Numbered from the stretch's first letter, positions 53,268 to 63,900 are shown. The stretch is 64,000 bases of DNA from Runella sp. MFBS21 (GCF_029433105.1 NZ_JARNTW010000004.1:144880-208879), one strand, 5' to 3'. Translations and numbers: made by a program. Notes: a model not told the origin generated them from the letters alone.

Positions 53268-54093
53268 TATGGTATGTGGGCAATCTTTGCTGAGGGCAGA
53301 TAGCCTATTAAGAGAAAATAACTATGCTTTAGCGGCGGTATATTATGAAAAAGCTCTTTTTGAACAAAGTACTCAGCCCATAGTATCGGTAGAAGCGTAT
53401 CGGGTACTTCAAAATAATTTGTTACATAAAAAAATTCAATGCCAAAAATCCCTCCGGGTATTTGAAGAGGCATGGGAAACTGCTCAGAGATTTGATTTAA
53501 ACGAACTCAATGATACGCTCACGTTTAAATATCGTTATGAAACTACGCTATGCGGGTATTTGAGCGGGCACTACGAAGAAGCTTATGGACAGCTTCAGCA
53601 AACGCGCTATTATGTTCAGGATACTACTTTGACAGAAGGGTTAAAAATTATTGAAATTATGCTGTTGAATGAGCTAGGGCATTGGGAAGAATCAAAGGCG
53701 GCATTTCGAAAATACGCGGCTCAGAATCAATTATTTTTAGATGTTGACAACTTATACCGAGAAGTAAAGAAAAAGCCTAAAAGTGCCGATAAAGCACAGT
53801 TATTATCTTTTATTTTTCCAGGTCTTGGACAAGTATACGCAGGCTATCCAGCCAAGGGGATTGTATCGATGGGGCTACAGGCTTTTGCTCTTAGTTTTGG
53901 GGTGTACCATGTGTGGCATCGATATTATTTTATTGGCTTTTTTACAGGAGCGGGCTTGTTTCAGTCTTTTTATTTTGGAGGTGCTAGAAGGGCTGGTATC
54001 ATGGCTGAAGAAACAAACCGGAAAAGAAAAGCAAGACACAATCAAAAAATGAGGAGTCTACTGGTAGATACCGAAAACAAAAAGCGGAAGTAG
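53212..54093 (+). CDS. Exported protein with C-terminal DUF5683-like membrane domain, second copy
   Basis: A 293-residue paralogue of the preceding product in plan: signal peptide (cut near VCGQ, residue 24), helical repeats (NYALAAVYYEKALFEQ), then LLSFIFPGLGQVYAGYPAKGIVSMGLQAFALSFG and further hydrophobic segments, ending in a very basic tail. Its first 56 nt lie within the previous gene in another frame, so its signal peptide and the neighbour's C-terminus share DNA. Its stop codon is inside the terminator stem. Confidence 0.7.
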   Translation: MDKFCLICKLLCGLCLVSSMVCGQSLLRADSLLRENNYALAAVYYEKALFEQSTQPIVSVEAYRVLQNNLLHKKIQCQKSLRVFEEAWETAQRFDLNELNDTLTFKYRYETTLCGYLSGHYEEAYGQLQQTRYYVQDTTLTEGLKIIEIMLLNELGHWEESKAAFRKYAAQNQLFLDVDNLYREVKKKPKSADKAQLLSFIFPGLGQVYAGYPAKGIVSMGLQAFALSFGVYHVWHRYYFIGFFTGAGLFQSFYFGGARRAGIMAEETNRKRKARHNQKMRSLLVDTENKKRK

Positions 54094-54113
54094 CTCAGCT
54101 ACTTCCGCTTTTT
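54079..54113. terminator. Bidirectional terminator after the DUF5683-like pair
   Basis: GCGGAAGTAGCT and AGCTACTTCCGC are perfect arms around one C, with A5 before and T5 after. The stop codon TAG of the upstream gene (54091-54093) lies within the first arm. It serves the TM2 gene from the other side. Confidence 0.88.
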
Positions 54114-54130
54114 GTTAAAAAAAGTAGAAA

Positions 54131-54574
54131 TTAATTAGTCCACATGAAGAACTTCTTATTATCTACATAACTATCGAATTTCTTTTCATCAATTACTTCA
54201 AGCAACAGCACAATCCAGTCAATAAGGGCTACGATTCCAAGGCCACCGCAGGTTAGGATATAACCTACAATAACACCACCCGCAGTACCAAGATAAGCGC
54301 GGTGAATTCCTAAGAATCCAACAACCCAAGCTAAGATGAAAGCAACCGCTGGGTTTTTGTCAGCCATGATTTTAGTTGTTTCTTTTCCTTCGCCACCCAT
54401 CAAGCTTTCAAGTGCAGTAGCTGCATGTGCATCATTAGTGATGTCCAATTGATCCCCTGAGTTGAGAGTTTGTTCGATTGCTTGTTCGTCAACAAAATAC
54501 TCAGCTGTAGTAGCATAGCTTTTTCCTACCAGCAATAGTGCGAAGCAAAATACAAGAGCAAATAGTTTTTTCAT
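54131..54574 (-). CDS. TM2-domain membrane protein
   Basis: A 147-residue protein. ATG 54574 gives the signal peptide MKKLFALVFCFALLLVGKSYA; a further 36 nt of open frame upstream looks untranslated. The C-terminal TM2 domain reads FILAWVVGFLGIHRAYLGTAGGVIVGYILTCGGLGIVALIDWIVLLLEV, with two helices and the D-W turn. The middle part is polar. The family is widespread and without a settled function. It is 80 nt downstream of the small barrel gene. Confidence 0.82.
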   Translation of the reverse strand: MKKLFALVFCFALLLVGKSYATTAEYFVDEQAIEQTLNSGDQLDITNDAHAATALESLMGGEGKETTKIMADKNPAVAFILAWVVGFLGIHRAYLGTAGGVIVGYILTCGGLGIVALIDWIVLLLEVIDEKKFDSYVDNKKFFMWTN

Positions 54575-54654
54575 AATTGTACTTGAAGGATTTATTTTAA
54601 TGAGCTTCAAAAATAAACTTTACAACTTAAGAAGCCAACGAAAACAGCTTTTTT

Positions 54655-55176
54655 TTAAAACTTAAATGAAATACCAGCCTGAACCCATGAACCACCAGAA
54701 CCTAAATCTGCAAAAGCAGAAAGATTATTCGAAATGTTCATGTTAGCACCTACACGAGCAAGCAAATTGACACTAGTGTAGCGGGTCTTAAAGTTATAGC
54801 CATAAGCTCTCCAGTATTCATCAGAATATCCGTAACTTCTTAATAAAAGCCCACCTGAAACGTACAAATCAAACTTCTCATCTTTCATGTTGAGAACGTT
54901 GTTGAGGTGATAAGTAGCGCGTGGGCCGATTTGAAAGTCTGAGTATCCATAATTAAAAGCTCCAAAACCAATGGTAGGTCTTTCATAACTTCCGTAGAGC
55001 CCGATACCAAGATCGTCCATTATTCCATATTCGGCACTTACGTTTGCGCCTATTGAGAATATACCTACTCCAATTCTCACTAATTTATCTCCTTTTGAAA
55101 ATTGAGCGTTGGCATTAATTTGAAAACATACCATTGCGGTCAAAGCCAGCAATGAACTAAGAAATAGTTTTTTCAT
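54655..55176 (-). CDS. Small outer membrane beta-barrel protein
   Basis: A 173-residue protein with a signal peptide (cut at INANAQ, residue 24). The mature part consists of eight amphipathic strands typical of the OmpA/OmpX-size barrel: LVRIGVGIFSIGANVSAEYG, IGLYGSYERPTIGFG, IGPRATYHLN, LYVSGGLLLR, VNLLARVGANMNIS and a final strand WVQAGISFKF ending in phenylalanine. No specific function can be assigned. Confidence 0.8.
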   Translation of the reverse strand: MKKLFLSSLLALTAMVCFQINANAQFSKGDKLVRIGVGIFSIGANVSAEYGIMDDLGIGLYGSYERPTIGFGAFNYGYSDFQIGPRATYHLNNVLNMKDEKFDLYVSGGLLLRSYGYSDEYWRAYGYNFKTRYTSVNLLARVGANMNISNNLSAFADLGSGGSWVQAGISFKF

Positions 55177-55429
55177 GGTAAACTTGTGATTTTAGTAAAA
55201 CGCTTCAAAGAAAATATAAAAATATGTGTATTGGGATACTCGCACCCTAAAATTTATTATTCGGTATGCAGAGTTCGGCTTACTTGGTAAAGCTAGAAAT
55301 GTGTGCTTGAAATAACAAATCTTTATCAAATTTTAATCTTTTGGGATATGAAGCACCCGTCTTGATTTGCATAGCTCAATCTTTCCAACAAGTTCGAAAG
55401 AGGGTGGCAGGGCATCCTAATTATCTTTC

Positions 55430-55437
55430 TATATTTG
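55430..55437 (+). promoter_or_regulatory. Possible -7 element upstream of cmk
   Basis: TATATTTG fits TAnnTTTG 23 nt before the cmk ATG. No TTG lies at the expected distance upstream. Confidence 0.35.
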
Positions 55438-55460
55438 CATTTGAACTTTTTGATGAATAA

Positions 55461-56168
55461 ATGCCAAAGATAATTGTTGCTGTAGACGGCTATTCTAGCT
55501 GTGGCAAAAGCACTACTGCCAAAGGCGTAGCAGCTTACCTTGGATATGCCTATATTGATACTGGTGCGATGTACCGCGCTGTGACGCTGTATTTTTATAC
55601 GCATCATGTGGCTATCACTAATCCCAAAGAAGTGAGTAGAGCCTTAGAAAATATAAAAATAGATTTTAAAAGAAACCAAGAAACAGGCCGTAACGAGACT
55701 TATCTCAATGGCTTGAATGTAGAAGACGAAATTCGAAAATTATACATTGCCAATTGGGTGAGTGAGGTAAGTGCCGTGTCGGAGGTACGTAAAGCTATGG
55801 TGGCGCAACAGCAGCGCATGGCCCGCAATAGGGGAGTGGTAATGGATGGAAGAGACATCGGGACTGTCGTATTTCCGGATGCAGAACTAAAAGTCTTTAT
55901 GACTGCCGAGCCAGAGATTAGAGCGCAGCGCCGTCAGATTGAGTTGTTAGAAAAAGGAGAAATGCTCGATTTAGATGATATCTTGGCCAATATCCGTAAA
56001 CGTGACTTGATTGATACTACCCGAGCAGATAGCCCCTTGAAACAGGCTGAAAATGCCGTACTTGTAGATACCTCTTTTATGACACTTGATGAGCAAATAG
56101 ACTTGGTGACGCGTTTAGCTGACGAAAAAATCAGTGAGTCAATCAGAAAGAACAATACAGCATTATGA
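55461..56168 (+). CDS. cmk: Cytidylate kinase
   Basis: A 235-residue P-loop kinase that phosphorylates CMP and dCMP. G10-Y-S-S-C-G-K-S17-T is the Walker A loop; DTGAMYRAVTLY is the CMP-binding block and VVMDGRDIGTVVFPDAELKVFMTAEPEIRAQRR the central signature. DLIDTTRADSPLKQAENAVLVDTSFM is the usual C-terminal region. The length is that of the long bacterial form. It overlaps the next gene by ATGA. Confidence 0.96.
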   Translation: MPKIIVAVDGYSSCGKSTTAKGVAAYLGYAYIDTGAMYRAVTLYFYTHHVAITNPKEVSRALENIKIDFKRNQETGRNETYLNGLNVEDEIRKLYIANWVSEVSAVSEVRKAMVAQQQRMARNRGVVMDGRDIGTVVFPDAELKVFMTAEPEIRAQRRQIELLEKGEMLDLDDILANIRKRDLIDTTRADSPLKQAENAVLVDTSFMTLDEQIDLVTRLADEKISESIRKNNTAL

Positions 56169-57235
56169 AAGCCGACTATTTGATTGTGGGACAAGGATTG
56201 GCGGGCTCCGTACTTGCTTGGACGCTCGATCAGCGTGGGCATCGTGTGTTGATTTTAAATGATTCTTCTTTACCGTCTGCCTCTAAAGCTTCGGCGGGTA
56301 TCTTCAATCCTTTGACGGGTAAGAAACTAAATCGTACTTGGAAGGCTGATGAGCTTTTTCCTTTTGCGCGGCAATTTTACGGAGACTTGCAACAAAAACT
56401 CGGAGGAGAGCTTTTACATTTTTGTGACATCTATCGACCTTTTAGATCTATTGAAGAGCAAAACGCCTATTTGGCCCAAACCGCCGCTCCTTCCCTTGCT
56501 AAGTATGTGCGAGAAGAGGCAGAAGATGAAAAATACCGAGATTTTATCGAAAATCCTTATGGTGGACTCCAAATCACCCAGTCTGGCTGGGTAGATTGTG
56601 TAAAGGTGCTTGAAAAAATTAAAGAGTATTTTGTTGGAAAAGGACAATATGTAGAAGGGAATGTCAATTACGAAAGTGTTGATTTGGAGACTGAAAAAGT
56701 CAAGTATGAAAATATAGAGGTAGAAAAAGTTATATTTTGTGAAGGGTATGAAGCACGTCAGAATCCTTTTTTTAAATGGCTTCCGTTCAATCCTGTAAAA
56801 GGCCAAAACCTCATTGCGTTGATAGAAGGCTATCCTATCAATGAAATCATCAATCAGGGCACGTTTGTGTTACCGATGGATGGTAAAGGAAAATGCAGAA
56901 TTGGAGCTACCTATACGTGGCACGATATTGATTGGCAAACAACTGAGGATGCAAAAGAGTTTTTAGAAGAAAAGGTAAAAACATATTTGAAACCTACTTA
57001 TCAGATTCTAGAGCAGCAAGTGGGAATTAGGCCCTCTACCAAAGATAGACGCCCTTTGGTCGGCCTCCATCCAGCATATCCTCAACTTGCGATATTTAAT
57101 GGATTAGGTACTAAGGGAATTACGCTAGCTCCTTACTTTGCAGAACAATTTGCAAAATTTTTAGAATCTGTAGAAGAATTAGACCCTGAGGTGAATATTG
57201 AGCGAGTTTTTTCGTTATATTTTCGTTCTGAATAA
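56165..57235 (+). CDS. FAD-dependent oxidoreductase (DadA/glycine oxidase-like)
   Basis: A 356-residue protein of the DAO fold. The N-terminal dinucleotide motif is YLIVGQGLAGSVLAWTLDQRGHRVLIL, followed by SKASAGIFNPLTGKKLNRTW. The C-terminal block LEQQVGIRPSTKDRRPLVGLHPAYPQLAIFNGLGTKGITLAPYFAEQ is the second FAD-contacting part. It may oxidise an amino acid or a cyclic amine; the substrate is not known. It begins within the cmk stop codon. Confidence 0.87.
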   Translation: MKADYLIVGQGLAGSVLAWTLDQRGHRVLILNDSSLPSASKASAGIFNPLTGKKLNRTWKADELFPFARQFYGDLQQKLGGELLHFCDIYRPFRSIEEQNAYLAQTAAPSLAKYVREEAEDEKYRDFIENPYGGLQITQSGWVDCVKVLEKIKEYFVGKGQYVEGNVNYESVDLETEKVKYENIEVEKVIFCEGYEARQNPFFKWLPFNPVKGQNLIALIEGYPINEIINQGTFVLPMDGKGKCRIGATYTWHDIDWQTTEDAKEFLEEKVKTYLKPTYQILEQQVGIRPSTKDRRPLVGLHPAYPQLAIFNGLGTKGITLAPYFAEQFAKFLESVEELDPEVNIERVFSLYFRSE

Positions 57236-57320
57236 ATAAAAAAGCGATAGAATAACCGTAAATAAACACAAAGACATTTAATACTCAACTCTCTCGCTTT
57301 TTGCTGCTAACATATACAAT

Positions 57321-60300
57321 ATGAAAAGGTGTTTTATATACAAATTTTGGTTGATGGGGGTGGTAGCTATGTTGTCCCAATCGGTTGGGGCACAAAATTA
57401 CCCTTCACAAGAGCAGTTTGGTAAAAATAGGGTTCAATACCAACGCTTTGAATGGAAGATTTTAAAAACTAATAATTTTGAAATATATCACTACGGCAAT
57501 GGTACCCCTCTAGCCACCTTGGCGGCTCAGTATGCAGAGTCTGAATTTGACCGTATCACAGAGGCGTTAGGATATACGCCTTACAACCGTATCAAAATAT
57601 TCCTTTACAATTCACCGCAGGAGCTGCTACAAAGTAATGTAGGAATGGCTAATAGCACAGACCTCAACGAAACAGAGCTCAATTTGGCTAAATCTCGCCT
57701 CGAAATCGCGTTTTCGGGAGATCAAATAAGTTTTCGTAAGCAGCTTATTCGTGAGATTGCGCGGTTGTTTGTCTACGATATGCTGTATGGCGGCAGCCTG
57801 AAAGATGCCTTACAGAGTACCTTACTGTTGTCGTTGCCCGATTGGTTTATGTCAGGGATTGCGGCGTATATTGCCGAAGGCTGGAGTCCTGAATTAGACG
57901 ATTACATGCGAGATGCTATCGTCAATCGTCAGATGAAAAAACCTTCGCTTCTAAATGGCCCTGAGGCTACGCTGATAGGTCAGTCTATTTGGAATTATAT
58001 TGCCGAACGCTACGGAAAAGATAATATTTCTAATATTCTGAATCTTACTCGTATCATTCGTACTGAGCAAACGAGCGTTGCTAGTACTTTGGGGGTATCA
58101 TTTTCTCGATTTTTGAAAGAATGGAGAGAGTTTTACACCAATATGGCTACTACCACCAATACCAATTATAAGGCTCCTAGCGGGGATTGGCAGCAGGAGT
58201 TGAATTATTCTTTAGGTAATCTTCCCAACAATGCTCGCCTAAGCCTTGATAATCAATATGTGGCAGTTACTAATAAAAAAGATGGGAAGTATAATGTAGA
58301 GGTTATCAATACCGAAAAGCGTTCGACTATTACGATTCTCAAAGGTAAATTTTCTTTAGAAAAACGTACTTTCTTGACGCGTGCGCCACTGGTCGCTTGG
58401 GGGCGCAACAATGCCCTCGCTATCATATCCGAAGAAAATGGAAGGGTGTTTGTAGAGATTTTTGATATTTTAGATAAGGGAAAATACAAATTACGCCTAA
58501 CAAGAGAGATTAGGGGGATAAATCAAATTGTCGATTTTGATATTTCGAGTGATGGTTCTATGCTTGCCTTAAGTGCTGATAGCAAAGGGCAAAACGATTT
58601 GTTTTTGTTTAACATAGGTCGCTCTTCCTTATTACAACTCACCAATGACCTATATGATGACCGTCATCCGCATTTTGTGGGGTATTCTTCTACAAAGGTT
58701 TTGTTTTGTTCTAATCGTCTCAAAGATTCTTTGAGTGTATCAGATAAAGGCTCCTATAAAACGGTCAGAGAAAAAAATACACTTTTTATTCATGATGGCA
58801 ATCCTAGAGCACAGACCGTCAGGAGAATAGCCGATTCGTTGGGAGTAATTTCGAATCCACGTACAGTTGATGAAAACACTTTTTACTTTTTGTCAGATTA
58901 TAAAGGGGTCACCAATCTATATAAGTATGAGCTAGATGTAAAGCAGCTTACTCCTATGACTGCGATGAGTCAGAGTATTTTGGACTATGACTATTTGGTG
59001 GCGTCGGGGGCTTTTGTGAGTATCAATTGGTACAAAGACAAAGAGATATTGACTTATCAGCGGAAGCTATCGCCAGTAACAGCCGAACACATTCCTACTC
59101 CACGTGTACAGAGCATGTCAGGAATATCGGTATACAAGACCGAACAACGAAACAATCCCGTAGCCGATGCAAATATCATCGCCCAAATGGCTAATCCGCG
59201 CAAAATGCAGCTAGATTCTGGCGAGATTGATACCGATAATTATGAGTTTGACCCAGAAGTACTGAAAACTTTTGAATATCGTCAAAGAAGGGGTACCTCG
59301 GTGCCAAGTATGGCAAACTTACCTATTCGTAATCGCAAACGGGACAACATTACAATCAAAGGTCCTATTAATTATAAAAGCTTATTTATTAGCAATGATG
59401 CTACCTCTGATTGGCGAATTGACCCTATCCGTGGATTTGGTTTTGCCCAATCTTTGACGATGAATGATTTGCTCGAAAATCATATCATAAAGGCAGGCTT
59501 TTTTTTAGGGCTTCTTAATTTTCGTACCAATAATCTTTGGGCTGAATACAATAATTTGGCGCATAGGATTGATTTTGGGGTAAGAGTAGATCGCCAAAGT
59601 TTGTATGTACAACCCCCTGCTAGTCAAAAATATAGATACAATAGAGTGGCCTTTACAGCTTCTTATCCGTTCAACAACAACGCGAGACTTTCCTTGAGTC
59701 CATTCTTTGCCGAATCAAGGCTGTTGTACGTAGGAAATGTCAATATCTCCACAGGTGATGCTGCTTCGACTTATCTAGGGGCACGGGCAGAATTTGTATA
59801 TGATAACTCCCGCATCAATGGGATGAATATGATGGAGGGTACCCGTTTCAAGGTAAGATATGATGTATTTGGTGGTATCAGCAATACAAAAGGATTTAAT
59901 CGTTTAGCGATTGATTTTAGACATTATCAAAAAATACATCGTGACTTGATTTTTGCTACACGTATTTCGTTTGCCCAGTCGGGTGGGAAAGCCCCCAAGC
60001 AGAGTGTTTTGGGAGGAATGGAAAACTGGACTGGAAACAATCAAGAAGGTAGGGTCGTGAATCCTCTCCGTGTGGGTATTAGTCAAAGTACACTTACTCC
60101 AATTGATAACCGAGATATTTTCTTTGTAGAGCTTGCAACCAATCTTCGAGGTTTTAATTTCAATAAAGTATCAGGAACAAGCCATCTATTGTTTAATGGA
60201 GAGCTTAGGATGCCATTGGTGAAGTATTTTTATAGAGGACCAATTACCTCTAATTTCTTACGGAATTTCCAGCTAGTAGGGTTTACTGATGTAGGTACTG

Positions 60301-60536
60301 CATGGACTGGCAAATGGCCTTTCAATCGTCAAAACAGTTTGAATACCGAACCGATTAACTTAGACTTCTTTAGTGCGATTGTGACCAATTTTAGAAATCC
60401 CTTCTTAGTAGGCTATGGGGTAGGTGCACGTACTATGTTGTTTGGTTTTTATGTGAAGTTTGATTATGGATGGGGATTGGATAATGGAGAAGTCAATAAG
60501 CCGATTCCATATCTAACTTTGGGATATGACTTTTAA
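57321..60536 (+). CDS. Outer membrane protein: degenerate peptidase-like domain, TolB-like propeller and barrel
   Basis: A 1071-residue protein with a signal peptide (cut near VGAQ, residue 25). Residues about 45-285 resemble the peptidase MA (gluzincin) fold: NNFEIYHYGN, LIREIARLFVYDML where H-E-x-x-H is expected, and LPDWFMSGIAAYIAEGW where W-F-x-E-G-x-A-x-Y is expected; both zinc sites are lost. Residues about 295-600 are PD40/TolB-type blades (FDISSDGSMLALSADSKGQNDLFLF). From about 690 a barrel of the surface-antigen kind runs to PYLTLGYDF. It probably sits in the outer membrane with the propeller in the periplasm; its task is unknown. Confidence 0.8.
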   Translation: MKRCFIYKFWLMGVVAMLSQSVGAQNYPSQEQFGKNRVQYQRFEWKILKTNNFEIYHYGNGTPLATLAAQYAESEFDRITEALGYTPYNRIKIFLYNSPQELLQSNVGMANSTDLNETELNLAKSRLEIAFSGDQISFRKQLIREIARLFVYDMLYGGSLKDALQSTLLLSLPDWFMSGIAAYIAEGWSPELDDYMRDAIVNRQMKKPSLLNGPEATLIGQSIWNYIAERYGKDNISNILNLTRIIRTEQTSVASTLGVSFSRFLKEWREFYTNMATTTNTNYKAPSGDWQQELNYSLGNLPNNARLSLDNQYVAVTNKKDGKYNVEVINTEKRSTITILKGKFSLEKRTFLTRAPLVAWGRNNALAIISEENGRVFVEIFDILDKGKYKLRLTREIRGINQIVDFDISSDGSMLALSADSKGQNDLFLFNIGRSSLLQLTNDLYDDRHPHFVGYSSTKVLFCSNRLKDSLSVSDKGSYKTVREKNTLFIHDGNPRAQTVRRIADSLGVISNPRTVDENTFYFLSDYKGVTNLYKYELDVKQLTPMTAMSQSILDYDYLVASGAFVSINWYKDKEILTYQRKLSPVTAEHIPTPRVQSMSGISVYKTEQRNNPVADANIIAQMANPRKMQLDSGEIDTDNYEFDPEVLKTFEYRQRRGTSVPSMANLPIRNRKRDNITIKGPINYKSLFISNDATSDWRIDPIRGFGFAQSLTMNDLLENHIIKAGFFLGLLNFRTNNLWAEYNNLAHRIDFGVRVDRQSLYVQPPASQKYRYNRVAFTASYPFNNNARLSLSPFFAESRLLYVGNVNISTGDAASTYLGARAEFVYDNSRINGMNMMEGTRFKVRYDVFGGISNTKGFNRLAIDFRHYQKIHRDLIFATRISFAQSGGKAPKQSVLGGMENWTGNNQEGRVVNPLRVGISQSTLTPIDNRDIFFVELATNLRGFNFNKVSGTSHLLFNGELRMPLVKYFYRGPITSNFLRNFQLVGFTDVGTAWTGKWPFNRQNSLNTEPINLDFFSAIVTNFRNPFLVGYGVGARTMLFGFYVKFDYGWGLDNGEVNKPIPYLTLGYDF

Positions 60537-60555
60537 ATAGTATATACTTTAGTAT

Positions 60556-60588
60556 AAAAAAGCCGAGCTCTTATGCTCGGCTTTTTTT
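60556..60588 (+). terminator. Terminator after the propeller-barrel gene
   Basis: AAAAAAGCCGAGC and GCTCGGCTTTTTT form a 13-bp stem around TCTTAT, followed by a further T. Confidence 0.9.
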
Positions 60589-60995
60589 ATGTCTTTTATA
60601 AATCTTGATTCTTACTCTTAAAAGAGTTTTAAACGACATATCGTGCCTTCAAAAAGCTCTTTAGCTAACTCAAAAGGCCCTTTTCGAAGGTAAATTAAGG
60701 GAGGCCTTGGCACGGTTTTGGCTAACTCACCCTCACTCTTTTTTTACTACTAAAATAGGCAAATCACCTATAACACCTTTATACGCTTCTATAAAAGATA
60801 AGCTAGTTGTTTGTATGTAATGTGTTGTTTTATAGTGCATTATATCTTTTGTTGGAAACTCTGTCAGACTAGCGACAGACTTTGGCATAATTTTAGATAC
60901 TTCTCAAGTGGGTCAAAGCCTTATTTCATGGCAAAACAGAAGCTTCGATTTCTGAATGGAAAATCGCATACAATAACAACGTATGCTTTTTGACA
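60589..60995. other. Intergenic region of about 400 bp before the surface protein gene
   Basis: No convincing gene is present. Short structures are visible: CGTGCC and GGCACG flanking 60640-60715, a small palindrome AAAAGGCCCTTTT, and TCTGTC (60860-60865) with GACAGA (60874-60879). A 60-codon open stretch at 60811-60993 has no family features. A promoter for the surface protein should lie here, but no TTG/TAnnTTTG pair stands out. Confidence 0.5.
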
Positions 60996-63900
60996 ATGAA
61001 ATATAATCTAAAACAACAAAAGTGGCAGATGAAATCACAATCTATTACCCCTTCTAATGAGATTTTTGGGTATCAGAGCTCAAGCCTAACGGCAATTTCA
61101 GAAAAGACGTTTTGGACTTTTCTAAAGAATTCATTGTCGTGCTTACAGTGGATTATGCCCAATCGAAAACAACCATTTAAGGCTGTACTCATCCAAACGC
61201 CTTTTGTTGATGATCTCATAGAAGGAGGACAGAGGGCTTCGTCTGTAAATGTACTGAGTGGAGATTATCACTACAATCTGCCTGGCGCATCACCCCCCAC
61301 CTGCGATAGCTTAGGCTTCACCCATCAAAATTTTACTCCAAAATATACCTTTTTTCAACCAATTATGTCGCAGATTATGAATCAATTATCCATCTCACCT
61401 CCTCCAGATAAGCAGCGAATGCGGGCTCTGGGGGCACGCTTCGATGACAAGTCGAAGCGATGGGTATCGACCTCCCCTCCTTTACCGGATGTGGGGGCAA
61501 ATTGTCATAAATCAGTGCAACGTACTGATTTACCTTCCTCTGCCCGTTACTTAACACAATCGTTTAAGGCATTTGCGGGTGTGCTAGTGCTGACGTTGTT
61601 TACAGCCTTTTCAGCATTGGGGCAAAAAGTAGTAGATATTAAGTTGTCTAAACTGGTTGATAATGCTCAGCCAACGATCGGGCAACAAATCAAGTTTACT
61701 ATATACGCTAAAAATGAAGGCCCACAAAGTGCAGACTCTGTTATTGTGAGAGATGTGTTTCCCACTGCTGGTGCCACTTTTGGTACTAGTACAGCGACTG
61801 CGGGGACTGTTTATACACCAGTTGACGGCAAGTGGGTAATTCCTAGTATTGCTGCTGGTGACTCTGTTAAACTAGAGTTGACTGGAACAGTGACAGGACG
61901 TGGCGTTTATTTTAATATAGCTGAATTAGTAGCTTTGGGTTCGAGTAGTGAAGATTCTGACTCAAATCCAGGAAATGGTGATTTAGGCGAGGATGATATT
62001 GCAACGGCTTGCTTTTCGGTACCTTTATTATGGTACCCTGGAGATGAGTACACGGTATCATTGTCTGCATTAGGGACTAGCTACTCAAATGTAGTCTGGT
62101 CTAAGTTAGGTACGAATGGACTGGTACCTATTACAGGTATTCCAAGTGATAGTGCCTCTGTTTCTAACGATACCCTTACCATAAAAGGTACGGGGCGTTT
62201 TTCGTTTACAGCACAAGTAAATACTTCTTGCCCAGCTACCGGGTGTTGTGATATTGTGGTTATTCCTGGGCCTCTTGGCTCTATTGGCGATTTCGTGTGG
62301 AAAGACGTCAATGATAATGGTCGGTTAGATAGCGGCGAACCTGGCGTAAGCGGGGTTTTAGTAAGATTGTTCCAAAAAAATGAGGGTGGCACTTTCGTGA
62401 AAGTTGACTCTGTCAATACATCCCTTACAGGAGCATATACTTTTGGTAATTTGTTGCCAGGAGAGTATCAAGTTCAGTTTGTAGGTACAAACTTACCAGT
62501 AGGCTGTATTCTCTCTCCCAAACAAAACCAAGCTGGGGTACCCGATAGTTTAGATAGCGATGCTAATCCTACCACAGGGTTTAGCCAAATCGTGACTATC
62601 GATCCTGAGCAAGGTGGCCTTTTGAAAGACAATCCAACTATCGATGCGGCATTATTTAGCCCGCTTGGTAGCATTGGAGATTTTGTATGGAAAGATTTAG
62701 ATAACGACGGTATTCAAGACGGAAATGAGCCGGGGGTTAATAATGTACAAATTATATTGTACCAAAAAAACCAAGGAGGCACTTTTGTTCCTATTGATAC
62801 GACTTTGACTGCGAACAACCCAGTTGGAGGTGCGCCTGGTTATTACTTATTTGACGGCTTGTCGTTAGGAGAATACCAAGTACAAATCGTAAAAGGTAGC
62901 TTGCCAGTAGGCTGTGTATTAAGTGATTCTACCAATAAAGGAAGTGATGATACCTTAGATAACGATTTTAATCCTACTACAGGATTGAGTCAAGTCATTG
63001 TTATCAATCCTACGTTGGGAGGTATCAATAAAGACAATCCTACTATCGATGGAGCACTTTATAGTCCATTAGGCAGCATTGGTGATTTTGTATGGAAAGA
63101 TTTGAATGACAATGGTCAGCAAGATTCAGGCGAGCCAGGTGTTCGTAATGTACGAGTTATATTGTGGACAAGCCAAGGAGGTAACCCCTTGACTGCCATT
63201 GATACAACCTTTACAGACAACAACGGTTATTACTTATTTAGTAATTTGGTAGGAGGGACTTATCAAGTAATGTTTGATCCAACCAGCTTACCTGATACTT
63301 GCCAACTTAGCTTGAATCAGAATGTAGGTTCGGATTTGACAGATAACGATGCGAATCCAACGACGGGTGTAACTGCTCCTATCGTGATTGATCCTACAAA
63401 GACAGGAATAGATAAGGATAACTTGACGGTAGATGCCGCTGTAACTAACTTTGACTTAGCATTGACTAAATCATTGGCAGCAGGACAATCGTCAACAGTA
63501 CAACCAGGCAGCAATGTAACGTTTACTTTGACTGTTAAGAACGAAGGCAGCATGATTGCGACGGCGATTGTGTTGAGAGATTCATTGCCAGTGGGTATGA
63601 CCTTGAATGATAGCGATTGGACCGCAGCCGGTCAGATAGCTACGTTGAATGTACCTATCGCATCATTGGCACCAGGTGCAAGCACCACAGTAGACATTAC
63701 TGTAACGGTAAATGCTAACTTCAGTGGTTCAAGCTTGACCAACTACGCACAGATTCAGGATGCGAAAGACAAAAACGGTAATCCAGTAAAAGATAAGGAT
63801 TCAACACCGGGTAACGGCTTCACAAAAGGTGAAGACGATGACGATGATGAACCTATCAATGTTTCTCCTGCGCCAGTATTTGACTTGGCTTTGTTGAAAA

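Noticed and set aside
60811..60993. A 60-codon open frame before the surface protein
   Set aside because: Its product is rich in Cys/Tyr/His/Trp with no known motif, signal or conserved start, and it looks like chance.
62271..63434. Repeat array as a CRISPR or recent DNA duplication
   Set aside because: Units are 390-405 nt, in frame and diverged at synonymous sites; they are protein domains.
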